Below, in pieces: positions 13,203 to 15,497 of a DNA stretch of 15,497 nucleotides (within the stretch, counting starts at the first letter, position 1; the number at the start of each line of letters is the position of its first letter). A program made the translations under genes and the position numbers. Origin of the DNA: Baffinella frigidus. Its lineage: Eukaryota > Cryptophyceae > Cryptomonadales > Baffinellaceae. The notes under the pieces are model-generated. The model did not search any database and was not told the DNA's origin. It was given only the letters and a program-made list of their open reading frames with translations. The stretch is taken from assembly GCA_026770585.1 (NCBI GenBank), contig MU646737.1, forward strand, positions 276,229-291,725, read 5' to 3'.

Positions 13203-15158
13203 GTTTCGGGTTTCGGTTTTCGGGTTTCGGTTTTCGGGTTTCGGGTTTCGGGTTTCGGTTTTCGGGTTTCGGGTTTGAGGGTTGCAGAACCTTGGAACGC
13301 GCACTTGTTGACGAGGGGGTGTGCCATGGCGTCCGACAGCCAGAGGAACACAAAACCTGCAATCATGCGTAATACGTTATTGCGGTGCAAAGGTTTTGTA
13401 CCACGCATGCGTATTACGTTTTTGTGGTACAAACTATTTGTACCACGGGTTCATTCTGGTACAAATTAAATTACTCTCGTACAAAATATTTGTACCAAGG
13501 GTGCGTATAACATTATTGTGGTACATTTTTGTAATTTTGACGAGGGGGTGCGCCATGGCGTCGGACAGCCAGAGGAACACGAAGCCTGCGTATCACATTA
13601 TAAATTATTATTATTGTTATTATTATTATTTGTACCGCGTGTGCGTAATAATATTGTTCTGGTACAAGCTGTTTCTATGATATTATACTGCTTGTACCAC
13701 GGGTGCGTATTACATTATTCCAGTACAAAAGAAGTGTACCACGGGTTCATTCTGGTACAAATTACACTGTTCTCGAACAAAATCTTTGTACCAAGGGTGC
13801 GTATAACATTATTGTGGTACATTGTTTTGTAATTTTGACGAGGAGGTGCGCCATGGCGTTCGACAGCCAGAGGAACACGAAGCCTGCGTATCACATTATA
13901 AATAATAATAATAATAACAATCATTATTATTATTTGTACCACGGGTGCGTAATAATATTGTTCTGGTACAAGCTATTTGTACCATATGTGCGTATTACAT
14001 TATTGGGCGCGCATTTTTCGGGTTTCAGGTTTAGGGTTTGAGAACACAGGATGGGATGCCCTGAGTTCCGGTGAGCGTTGCGGGAGGAGCTAGAGGATGT
14101 CGAGTGTAGGGTGTAGGGTGTAGGGTGTGGGGTTCAGGGTTTTATTGCGGTGCATATTACTTTGTTGCGGTGCATATTACATTGTTGCGGTACAAAAGAT
14201 TTGTACCATGGGTGCGTATTACATTATTCGGGAGACGGGGCCGTGTAGGGCGGGCAATCTTTTAAAGTCAATTCCCTGCGGGGTGGCAAGCCACTTAAGC
14301 GAATTCCAAGGAATATACGTATATCCCTAAACAGGTTTGTACAACACCAGTGTACCACGGGTTCTTTCTGGTACAAATTACATTGTTCTGGTACAAACTG
14401 ATTGTAATTTTGATGAGGGGGTGCGCCGTGGCGCCTGAAAGCCAGAGGAAAACAGCCTGCGAGTTCCACTCGAGGCTAGAAGTGTGACTATCTTAAAACA
14501 GGATTTGTTTTACAAGTGAATAAAAGAAAGAAGTGTGTAGTAATTTTCATACAAATAGGGGCATTTGGTCACGTAGCTCAAGTTATAACTTGAGCTACGT
14601 GACCAAGCATGCCCGTGACTGGTACTAAATTTAACAACCCCACATTTAAAATGCCCCCTCTTCCAGCCTCGAGTGGTTAATGCGAAATCAGACTCAATCC
14701 AAAACACCGACTCGTGCTATCTTAAGGGTGGAATTTGCTATCTTAGCCTCGAGATAGCTTTACCATAGCATAACACGGGTTCATTCTGGTACAAATTAAA
14801 ATACCCTGGTACAAATTACATTGTACACTAAATCACAAACCTATTAGTCAACGTATCCTGGTGTAAAGTATCTGTATCAGTCAACAGGATTACGGGGGGT
14901 TCGTAACCTGCGGTCTGCGCGGAAGCCCCCCTTTGTAGGGTGTAGGGTGTAGGGTGTAGGGTGTAGGGTGTAGGGTGCAGAGTGCAGGGTGTAGGGTGTA
15001 GGGTGCAGGGTGTAGGGTGCAGGGTGCAGGGTGCAGGGTGTAAAATGGCTCAAACTCCTGTAAGGTAAAATGGCTCAAAATCTGGAGGGCTGGGGGGGGG
15101 GTCGTAACCTGCGGTCTGCGCCGAAGCCCCCCTTTGGGAGGCGAGGAGCCTCTTGAAC
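34..15158 (-). CDS. Split gene, 11 exons, methyltransferase-like protein (partial at both ends)
   Basis: Joined minus-strand exons 15158-15109, 13356-13291, 12073-11952, 10418-10362, 10317-10267, 7856-7782, 5708-5585, 3645-3584, 2633-2586, 1864-1814 and 132-34 give 805 nt and about 268 codons with no stop; each junction phase matches. Seen: all 11 acceptors are AG|G and all 11 donors are GT. Exon 7 carries the SAM-binding loop EIGGGTGYW. Exons 9 to 11 carry GGPE, HPDRAL, WPDY and LVGEW in the order known, from memory of the family, in uncharacterised class I methyltransferase-like proteins (typically HPDRxLLLCWPPY then VxYVGE). Exons 1 to 6 are not recognised. Codons mostly end in G or C. Introns are 44 nt to about 2.4 kb and full of repeats. 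The start codon lies beyond the right end and the C-terminus beyond the left end. Substrate is unknown. It could be a decayed copy, but every chosen exon is intact. Exon choice is inference; the sequences and phases are seen. Confidence 0.82.
208..775. repeat. Heptamer arrays in the intron before exon 11
   Basis: (TTTCTGG)n at 208-310, 431-481 and 526-567, then (TTTGGGG)n at 665-775. Each block is uniform in its own variant. GGGTCTCGTTTTTGCGGGGG recurs between them. On the transcript strand these are C-rich. Confidence 0.9.
311..816 (-). pseudogene. Exon 11 upstream echoes (3 partial copies)
   Basis: Copies at 311-355, 568-612 and 776-816 each have the acceptor (CTAG or CGACAG)|G and the first ~15 codons, and all stop at the same point (GGGCTG) before running into heptamer repeat. 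A fragment of that edge is also at 482-490. The copy at 311-391 matches 88-168 perfectly over 81 bp, so it is very recent; the 776 copy has lost bases and is out of register. Confidence 0.8.
817..1228. repeat. GA tract, unique stretch and TTTCGGG/TTCCGGG mixtures
   Basis: GA repeat 821-840; 841-925 is unique with no gene seen; heptamer variants at 931-1065 and 1108-1137. AATCTGTACCCGAAAAA plus TTTACAGATA recurs at 1160-1195 and 1361-1394. Confidence 0.7.
1461..1530. mobile_element. Partial copy of the 105-bp palindromic element
   Basis: Shares TAGGCTCATACGCCCTAC, the GTAGGGCCCTAGGA block and a diverged left end TATCCCTCAAGTAGCGAG. It lacks the right end. Confidence 0.65.
1531..1813. repeat. 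ATTCGGG array, CCCTAAA array and 98-bp GA tract
   Basis: ATTCGGG units 1531-1577. C-rich CCCTAAA/CCCCTATA on the + strand at 1612-1668, opposite polarity to its neighbours. GA tract 1669-1766, TTTCGGG units to 1811. Confidence 0.85.
1814..1864 (-). CDS. Exon 10: GGPE...HPDRAL
   Basis: 51 nt, 17 codons, phase 0: VLAGGPEQIALHPDRAL. Acceptor GATGCAG|G, donor GCTCTG|GTACCC. From family memory, GGPE followed by HPDRALLLCWP is a hallmark of these methyltransferase-like proteins, and here exon 11 continues directly with VLMWPDY. Upstream copy: 1998-2029 (VLAGGPEQIA). Downstream copies: 1578-1608, 1429-1455 and 1229-1248, all ending HPDRAL or YPDRAL with silent proline changes (CCG/CCT/CCC). Confidence 0.84.
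1865..1998. other. AT-rich non-repetitive intron stretch
   Basis: Directly precedes the exon 10 acceptor on the minus strand. No gene or inverted repeat recognised. Confidence 0.5.
2030..2585. repeat. Mixed TTTCGGG/TTCCGGG/TTTGGGG array
   Basis: Over 500 bp of heptamer variants with occasional hexamer slips (TTCGGG). The long open frames here on both strands are artefacts of a period not divisible by three and poor in stops. Confidence 0.9.
2586..2633 (-). CDS. Exon 9
   Basis: 48 nt, 16 codons, phase 0: GEHLQCGVGHEARFGE. Acceptor CACACAG|G, donor GGGGAG|GTCCTC. An upstream copy at 3147-3197 is nearly complete (EEHLQCGVGHEAPFGV, with CAG/CAA and GTG/GTA silent). A shorter one at 2757-2780 stops after LQCGV. 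The minus frame is preferred over the open plus frame (reading PALEVL) because more of the differences are silent. It joins to give RFGE-VLAGGPEQ, as expected before GGPE. Confidence 0.66.
2634..3583. repeat. TTTGGGG-rich stretch, unique stretch and GGGTTCA units
   Basis: G-rich to about 2870. 2881-3060 is mostly unique with AGTCAACCT and GGTCAACCT motifs. GGGTTCA units 3062-3110, TTTCGGG 3298-3322. 3383-3477 is unique with no gene seen. Confidence 0.7.
2757..3197 (-). pseudogene. Exon 9 upstream echoes
   Basis: 3147-3197 is a near-complete copy without a good donor; 2757-2780 keeps only the acceptor and about 8 codons. Both are followed on the + strand by a shared stretch with GTGTTTGGGG and GGGACTGAGGGG, showing that the duplicated unit includes intron sequence. 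Confidence 0.65.
3584..3645 (-). CDS. Exon 8: strand after motif I
   Basis: 62 nt: two bases then 20 codons, GDIKCFNSGEWRDDLSTMPQ. Acceptor TACAG|G, donor CCTCAG|GTCGGC. It completes the split glycine codon of exon 7 (REA-G-GDIKCF). By family position DIKCFN corresponds to the beta strand usually written DVVAYD, whose last acidic residue contacts the SAM ribose; here it is Asn, which is odd. An upstream copy at 4862-4895 keeps GIKCF and SGES. A downstream copy at 3350-3382 keeps RDDLSTMPQ with three silent changes. Confidence 0.78.
3646..4170. repeat. CT tract and short duplications
   Basis: CT tract 3772-3890. CAGGTTATGAGG at 3747, 3934 and 3952; GGATCGGTGAGAGATCTC repeats; alternating CG at 3691-3708. 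CTACCGTAGGCAATACCGTA at 4128-4150 recurs inverted at 7548-7575. No gene assigned. Confidence 0.65.
4171..4790. mobile_element. 620-bp element with 136-bp inverted arms
   Basis: Arms 4171-4306 and 4655-4790 are inverted copies with 4 mismatches in 136. The left arm on the + strand reads open: LYEVELEPIRKMLVCAADTG, then YSKWHNASSMCGADAGCLAI, then NYQ. The right arm on the minus strand has two stops in the same frame. A third, direct partial copy is at 4035-4077 (EVEVEPIRKMLVC). The 348-bp interior has telomere-like CCCTAAA, GA repeat and non-coding sequence. It may be a foldback element or an inverted duplication of an exon of another gene. Confidence 0.7.
4987..5127 (+). mobile_element. 141-bp inverted-repeat element, copy 1 (MITE-like)
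   Basis: Ends TCATATGGAAAC...GTTTCCGTATGA with imperfect ~55-bp arms, flanked by GATC on both sides (possible 4-bp target duplication; GATC is palindromic so this is ambiguous). Its centre (TACTACAC, TATTAAAGCA, TGTAGTAATTTT) matches the other two copies although its outer arms differ. No coding capacity. Confidence 0.7.
5183..5327. repeat. 43-bp direct repeat, 102-bp period
   Basis: 5183-5225 and 5285-5327 (CCCAGCTTGTCAAGTTGAGA) differ at one base. Both lie in the intron just after exon 7 on the transcript. Confidence 0.8.
5370..5584. repeat. ~215-bp CT tract
   Basis: Almost pure pyrimidine on the + strand, GA on the transcript strand, starting immediately after the exon 7 donor (GTAGAGAGAGAGG). 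The Arg/Glu reading frame on the minus strand is a repeat artefact. Confidence 0.9.
5585..5708 (-). CDS. Exon 7: SAM-binding motif I of the methyltransferase-like domain
   Basis: 124 nt: 41 codons plus one base. Order: VRREYGWSIPSQAAVERL (family signature ahead of the fold), then LGPLLEIGGGTGYWASLI with the glycine-rich SAM-binding loop (ExGxGxG type), then REA. Acceptor CGGCAG|G, donor AAGCAG|GTAGAG; the donor is followed at once by a long GA tract. Three upstream copies (6393-6295, 6195-6101, 5925-5838) keep the 5' part; two short downstream ends lie at 5348-5370 and 5146-5159. This exon identifies the protein: in the family as I recall it, the same block is followed by a strand ending in an acidic residue, then GGPE and HPDRAL. 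Confidence 0.88.
6545..6700. mobile_element. Second inverted-repeat family, copy 1
   Basis: ~65-bp arms: CTTATCTCAAAAAAGGGATT to GTCAACTTA, reverse-complemented at the right end (TAAGTTGAC to AAGGGATCC-like to GAGATAA). Small loop CTCTTTTCTCTACGCA. No clear target duplication. Confidence 0.75.
6796..7237. mobile_element. 442-bp element with 121-bp inverted arms
   Basis: Arms 6796-6916 and 7117-7237 differ at about 6 positions and carry GTAAGATAGCATCAT and GCCTAAAATAGCATAT. The interior contains ACAGGTTGCGAGGCTCACC and AAGGTTATGAGGCTCACC, pieces of the exon 6 downstream intron start. No protein coding seen. Confidence 0.78.
7086..7685 (-). pseudogene. Exon 6 downstream echoes
   Basis: 7632-7685 keeps CTCPSSRDLNAFSKESLE before GTCCGC; 7237-7285 keeps a similar middle piece; 7487-7504 and 7086-7094 keep only the last codons before GTGCGC or GTGAGC. 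The intron start GTGMGCCTCATAACCT is duplicated with them. Confidence 0.68.
7293..7466. repeat. 53-bp unit x3 bracketed by 14-bp inverted ends
   Basis: Ends GGTGTATCTTAAGG (7293) and CCTTAAGATACACC (7453-7466). Unit starts 7293, 7346, 7399, each with AAATAAGACAGTCGCCTATC. A second locus, 7694-7761, has the same ends with one unit: 174 against 68 bp, a difference of exactly two units. Confidence 0.85.
7694..7761. repeat. Single-unit version of the 53-bp repeat cassette
   Basis: Same 14-bp inverted ends and internal GACAGTCGCCTATCTAGACT, followed as at 7467 by AAACAGGTTATGAGGCGCAC. Confidence 0.82.
7782..7856 (-). CDS. Exon 6
   Basis: 75 nt, 25 codons, phase 0: VLAQLRVCTCPSSRDLNAFS then KESLE. 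The acceptor is preceded by a pyrimidine-rich tract and TTAGTCAAC (ends GTGCGCAG|G); the donor is CTCGAG|GTGCGC. Codons end almost entirely in G or C. Three upstream tandem copies keep the first 15-16 codons. Downstream copies at 7632-7685, 7487-7504, 7237-7285 and 7086-7094 keep the later part. The plus strand also reads open here but lacks comparable codon bias and splice context. It joins exon 7 as KESLE-VRREYGW. Confidence 0.82.
7811..8640 (-). repeat. Tandem array of exon 6 edge plus intron end, ~218-bp unit
   Basis: GGTCCCGGGAGGAGGGGCAC heads start at 7811, 8029, 8251 and 8468 (spacing 218, 222, 217). Each unit is a 46-bp GC-rich exon-6 5' edge followed by AT-rich intron containing TTAGTCAAC, CTGGTACAAA and ATTAGTCACCATCCTGG. 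Only the first, transcript-downstream unit continues into the full exon. The heads contain CCCGGG, GCACGTGC and GCAGCTGC palindromes. Confidence 0.85.
8751..8855. mobile_element. 105-bp element with nested palindromes (full copy)
   Basis: 18-bp ends TATCCCTTAAGTGACCAG and CTGGCCACTTAAGGGATA. Inside: GCCCTACGGTAGGGC, CCTAGG repeats and GGTCAATTTTGACC. Partial copies sit at 1461-1530 and 11475-11540, so the same sequence is in three different introns. Confidence 0.72.
8878..9052. repeat. CCCTCAA/CCCTCAC array
   Basis: Heptamers with the C-rich strand on +, opposite to most other arrays here. It ends at CAGCTGCACCGGAGCAGCTC, as does the array at 9876-10090. Confidence 0.9.
9261..9401 (-). mobile_element. 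141-bp inverted-repeat element, copy 2 (MITE-like)
   Basis: Arms (TATCCGGGGAAACCTATTTT onward) are nearly perfect over ~53 bp. Target duplication AGAC at 9257-9260 and 9402-9405. The parallel uninterrupted sequence at 10291-10304 has a single AGAC, an empty site proving insertion. The centre lies in reverse orientation relative to copies 1 and 3. Confidence 0.9.
9427..9563. mobile_element. Second inverted-repeat family, copy 2 (left end truncated)
   Basis: Same arms as 6545-6700, but the left arm begins at TTCTAAAATCCG and lacks the outer CTTATCTCAGAAAAGGG. Compared with 10318-10350, insertion was accompanied by loss of about 30 bp of the short exon 4/5 intron. Confidence 0.7.
9625..9788. 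repeat. Degenerate telomere-like stretch
   Basis: Irregular GGGTTTGAGGGTTTAGGGTT units between two exon 4 echoes. No gene. Confidence 0.7.
9876..10090. repeat. CCCTCAA/CCCTCAC array, second copy
   Basis: Same unit and same flanks as 8878-9052. Part of the duplicated block that also carries exon 4 and exon 5 pieces. Confidence 0.9.
10267..10317 (-). CDS. Exon 5
   Basis: 51 nt, 17 codons, phase 0: APRVPRSLLSSLDLLES. Acceptor CTGACAG|G, donor GAGAGC|GTGACC. A second copy at 9219-9256 plus 9402-9426 is split by a 141-bp element; joined, it differs silently (TTA/CTA for leucine), which favours this frame over the alternatives. The joined protein runs SSK-APRV...LLES-VLAQL. Domain not recognised. 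Confidence 0.68.
10318..10361 (-). other. 44-nt intron between exons 4 and 5
   Basis: Begins GTGAACCCTAACCCCAAAG and ends CTTGACTCCTGACAG on the minus strand. It is itself made of telomere-like CCCTAA/CCCCAAA units and shows what a short intron of this gene looks like before expansion. The other introns in the window are 0.7 to 2.4 kb. Confidence 0.65.
10362..10418 (-). CDS. Exon 4
   Basis: 57 nt, 19 codons, phase 0 at both ends: GANELLRRYLDLTDALSSK. Acceptor TGGGCAG|G, donor TCCAAG|GTGAAC. Copies of its 3' part with the same donor context lie at 9571-9621 and 9789-9839, with LTHALSSK or LTHALWSK. Short NELLR-like pieces recur at 8864-8878, 9058-9075, 9862-9880 and 10096-10113. Likely a helix; role unknown. 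It is separated from exon 5 by only 44 nt. Confidence 0.75.
10433..10612. repeat. 33-bp direct repeat and related AT-rich units
   Basis: A 28-bp sequence starting TAGCACAAATATATGGTTAA is identical at 10450-10477 and 10483-10510. ATGGTTGGTTTGCT variants and GAATACACCACT pairs follow. Lies upstream of exon 4 on the transcript. Confidence 0.8.
10741..10880 (+). mobile_element. 140-bp inverted-repeat element, copy 3 (MITE-like)
   Basis: Ends TTATCCGGGG and CCCCGGATAA, arms ~55 bp with a few mismatches, target duplication GGTC (10737-10740, 10881-10884). It sits inside an exon 3 echo: removing it restores YGHALADLDGGDEK in frame. Confidence 0.9.
11009..11062 (-). CDS. Possible extra exon between exons 3 and 4 (weak)
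   Basis: 54 nt between GGCAG|G and GAG|GTGACT, a multiple of three, open in phase 0 (ARECPRDRSRGRRSQLSE), so it could be included without breaking the frame. A second frame is also open (LVNARVTGHADAEANCPR), and codon bias favours that one slightly. No extra copies exist to test it. It contains most of the 20-bp perfect palindrome at 11031-11050, which may be the real reason for its structure. Confidence 0.25.
11031..11050. repeat. 20-bp perfect palindrome
   Basis: CCGCGTGACCGGTCACGCGG. Nearby GCCCGTACGGGC palindromes lie at 10896-10907 and 11087-11098 within a duplicated GTGCCCGTACGGGCGAGAGA. Confidence 0.85.
11288..11951. repeat. TTTCGTG/TTTCGGG units between exon 3 echoes
   Basis: TTTCGTG and TTCCGGG units at 11288-11340, 11690-11750, 11872-11890 and 11917-11948, alternating with exon 3 echoes and one 105-bp-element fragment. 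Confidence 0.75.
11475..11540. mobile_element. Partial copy of the 105-bp palindromic element
   Basis: Shares GGCCAGTAGGCTCATACGCC through CTTGCGGGTCAA. Most of both terminal inverted repeats is missing. Confidence 0.65.
11952..12073 (-). CDS. Exon 3
   Basis: 122 nt: two bases then 40 codons, beginning CGESWPWEICELPESVAKFL and ending LLPDQGDEK. Acceptor CCACAG|G, donor GAGAAG|GTAAAC. Two upstream partial copies (12162-12225, 12562-12629) keep SWPWEICE with the same frame and several silent changes (TGT/TGC, CCG/CCC, GTC/GTT, GCG/GCT, CTC/CTG). Five downstream copies keep the 3' part ending in GDxK before a GT. LPESVAKFL resembles a leucine-rich helix, but I cannot place the domain. It joins exon 2 in phase 1 and exon 4 in phase 0. 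Confidence 0.83.
12162..12629 (-). pseudogene. Exon 3 upstream echoes
   Basis: 12162-12225 has a good acceptor (CCCAG|G) and CGDSWPWEICELPKSVANFL before diverging. 12562-12629 has CGGSWPWEICESPELVAQFL then YG, with the acceptor AG changed to AC. Both keep the exon 5' part, as expected for copies upstream in the transcript. Confidence 0.75.
12240..12445. mobile_element. 206-bp inverted-repeat element
   Basis: Outer arms ATTGTCGAAATGGGCTCCGC...GAGGTCAGGTCAG at 12240-12284 and reversed at 12405-12445 (4-base indel). Inner AT-rich part holds GATGCTATTTTGAG and CCTAAGATAGCAT, recalling the 6796-7237 arms. Confidence 0.75.
12446..13290. repeat. TTTGGGG, TTTCGGG, TTTTCGG and CCCTAAA arrays
   Basis: 12446-12560 AT-rich with no gene; TTTGGGG 12705-12765; TTTCGGG mixtures 12825-12995; CCCTAAA on + at 13028-13066; TTTCGGG/TTTTCGG 13131-13276. 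Confidence 0.85.
13291..13356 (-). CDS. Exon 2
   Basis: 66 nt: two bases, 21 codons (FVFLWLSDAMAHPLVNKCAF then Q), one base. Acceptor ATTGCAG|G, donor CAAG|GTTCTG. Three upstream copies of its 5' part (13540-13585, 13838-13883, 14412-14456) and two downstream copies of its 3' end (13003-13020, 13120-13130) flank it. Differences in the first upstream copy are all synonymous (TTT/TTC, TCG/TCC, GCA/GCG), which supports real coding use. The hydrophobic run FVFLWL may be a buried strand or helix; I do not recognise the domain. Confidence 0.8.
13437..14030. repeat. ~297-bp tandem duplication in the exon 1/2 intron
   Basis: TGTACCACGGGTTCATTCTG starts at 13439 and 13735; the exon 2 echoes inside are offset by 298. 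Sub-units of GTACCACGGGTGCGTATTAC and CTGGTACAAATTA repeat through to 14400 and at 14776-14820, with (TAT)n/(AAT)n runs near 13601 and 13901. Confidence 0.8.
14041..14340. other. Mixed intron sequence
   Basis: Holds a unique GC-rich stretch (14041-14100), GGGTGTA units (14103-14130), GCGGTGCATATTAC repeats (14147-14185) and a unique stretch to 14340. No exon with a matching echo or splice context seen. Confidence 0.5.
14466..14676. mobile_element. 211-bp element with 17-bp ends and a central 42-bp perfect palindrome
   Basis: Ends CCACTCGAGGCTAGAAG and CTTCCAGCCTCGAGTGG (one mismatch). The palindrome at 14565-14606 begins TTGGTCACGTAGCTCAAGTT; its arms extend to about 14556-14615 with a 2-bp indel. 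The left half also contains GTGTAGTAATTTTCAT, which recalls the core of the 141-bp family. Confidence 0.7.
14895..14933 (-). pseudogene. Exon 1 downstream echo
   Basis: Keeps RGASAQTA plus the donor GTTACGA, flanked by a GGGTGTA array. It differs from exon 1 by a silent serine change. Confidence 0.6.
14936..15040. repeat. GGGTGTA/GGGTGCA array
   Basis: About 15 heptamers between the exon 1 echo and a duplicated GTAAAATGGCTCAAA sequence (15040-15078). Confidence 0.9.
15109..15158 (-). CDS. Exon 1 in window (phase 2 start, phase 1 end)
   Basis: Reads one base, then FKRLLASQRGASAQTA, then one base. The acceptor is AACAG|G after telomere-like repeat; the donor is GCAG|GTTACG. It ends in phase 1, matching the two-base start of exon 2. 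Its 3' part plus intron start is repeated at 14895-14933, where the serine codon differs synonymously (TCG against TCC), which supports this strand and frame. Function of the segment is unknown. Confidence 0.68.
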
Positions 15159-15160
15159 CT

Positions 15161-15497
15161 GTTTAGGGTTTGGGGGTTTAGGGTTGCGGTTTGGGGGTTG
15201 AAGGGTTTGGGGTAGGGGGTTTGGGGTTGAGGGTTGAGGGTTTAGGGTTTGGGGTTTAGGGTTTAGGGTTTAGGGTTTAGGGTTTAGGGTTTGAGGTTTG
15301 GGGTTTGAGGTTTAGGGTTCAGGGTTTAGGGTTTAGGGTTTGGGGTTTGGGGTTTGGGGTTTTAAGGTTTTAGGGGTTAGGGTTTAGGGTTTGGGGTTTG
15401 AGGTTTAAGGTTTAGGGTTTAGGGTTTAGGGTTCAGGATTCAGGGTGTAGGTTTTAGGGTTTAGGGTTTGGGGTTTGGGGTTTGGGGTTTGGGGTTT
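15161..15497. repeat. TTTAGGG/TTTGGGG telomere-like array to window end
   Basis: Closest in the window to canonical TTTAGGG, mixed with TTTGGGG, TTTGAGG and TTCAGGG. It precedes exon 1 on the transcript, so it is read as intron, not chromosome end. Confidence 0.88.

Larger units (their letters stand above)
13003..14456 (-). pseudogene. Exon 2 echoes (3 upstream, 2 downstream)
   Basis: Upstream: 13540-13585 and 13838-13883 (FVFLWLSDAMAHPLV or close, good ACGCAG|G acceptors) and 14412-14456 (2-bp deletion, frame lost). All stop near CTCGTCAA and continue into AT-rich intron. Downstream: 13003-13020 (KCALQ, GTTGAT) and 13120-13130. Confidence 0.78.

Noticed and set aside
15161-15497. True telomere at the right end
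   Set aside because: Units are heavily degenerate, similar arrays in both orientations lie inside introns throughout the window, and coding sequence continues upstream of exon 1.
1-15497. tRNA or rRNA genes
   Set aside because: I found no cloverleaf with a T-arm consensus and no recognisable rRNA core, though a covariance search was not possible.

Overview
The window is eukaryotic nuclear DNA. About 5% of it appears to be exons of one gene read on the minus strand, and the rest is introns packed with repeats. Three things point to a eukaryote: every exon is bounded by AG|G acceptors and GT donors, the filler is built from plant/alga-type telomere-like heptamers (TTTAGGG, TTTGGGG, TTTCGGG, TTTCTGG, CCCTCAA on the + strand), and there are several families of short non-autonomous inverted-repeat elements. 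I cannot name the species. Telomere-like TTTAGGG units, mixed donor hexamers and a G after the acceptor AG at every junction would fit an alga, possibly a dinoflagellate, but that is inference.

The gene runs right to left across the whole window and continues past both ends. I assign 11 exons (transcript order): 15158-15109, 13356-13291, 12073-11952, 10418-10362, 10317-10267, 7856-7782, 5708-5585, 3645-3584, 2633-2586, 1864-1814, 132-34. They total 805 nt, all phases agree across junctions, and they give about 268 open codons without a stop. The second half has the hallmarks of an uncharacterised family of class I SAM-dependent methyltransferase-like proteins: a RREYGW..P..A segment, the glycine loop EIGGGTGYW, GGPE..ALHPDRAL, a WP motif, and a closing LVGEW. 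The first half I do not recognise.

The most striking structure is that nearly every exon is surrounded by partial copies of its own edges ('echoes'). Copies lying upstream of an exon in the transcript keep the end of the preceding intron plus the first part of the exon. Copies lying downstream keep the last part of the exon plus the start of the next intron. Only one copy of each exon is complete, and it sits exactly where the two series meet. Many echoes differ from the intact exon mainly at synonymous positions. The simplest reading is that these introns grew by repeated tandem duplication across splice junctions, with heptamer and GA/CT repeats expanding in between.

Layout on the + strand: 1-132 exon 11; 133-1813 heptamer arrays with exon 11 echoes, then exon 10 echoes; 1814-1864 exon 10; 1865-3583 heptamer arrays, exon 9 and its echoes; 3584-3645 exon 8; 3646-5584 CT tracts, a 620-bp inverted-repeat element, a 141-bp element and a 215-bp CT tract; 5585-5708 exon 7 with three upstream echoes to 6393; 6545-7240 two inverted-repeat elements; 7240-8640 exon 6 and its tandem array; 8650-10266 CCCTCAA arrays and a duplicated exon 4/5 block carrying two insertions; 10267-10418 exons 5 and 4 separated by a 44-nt intron; 10741-12073 another 141-bp-type element, GA tracts, exon 3 echoes and exon 3; 12240-12445 an inverted-repeat element; 12634-13356 heptamers and exon 2; 13357-15108 a 297-bp tandem duplication, a 42-bp perfect palindrome and GGGTGTA repeats; 15109-15158 exon 1; then telomere-like repeat to the end. 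I saw no tRNA, rRNA or CRISPR array.
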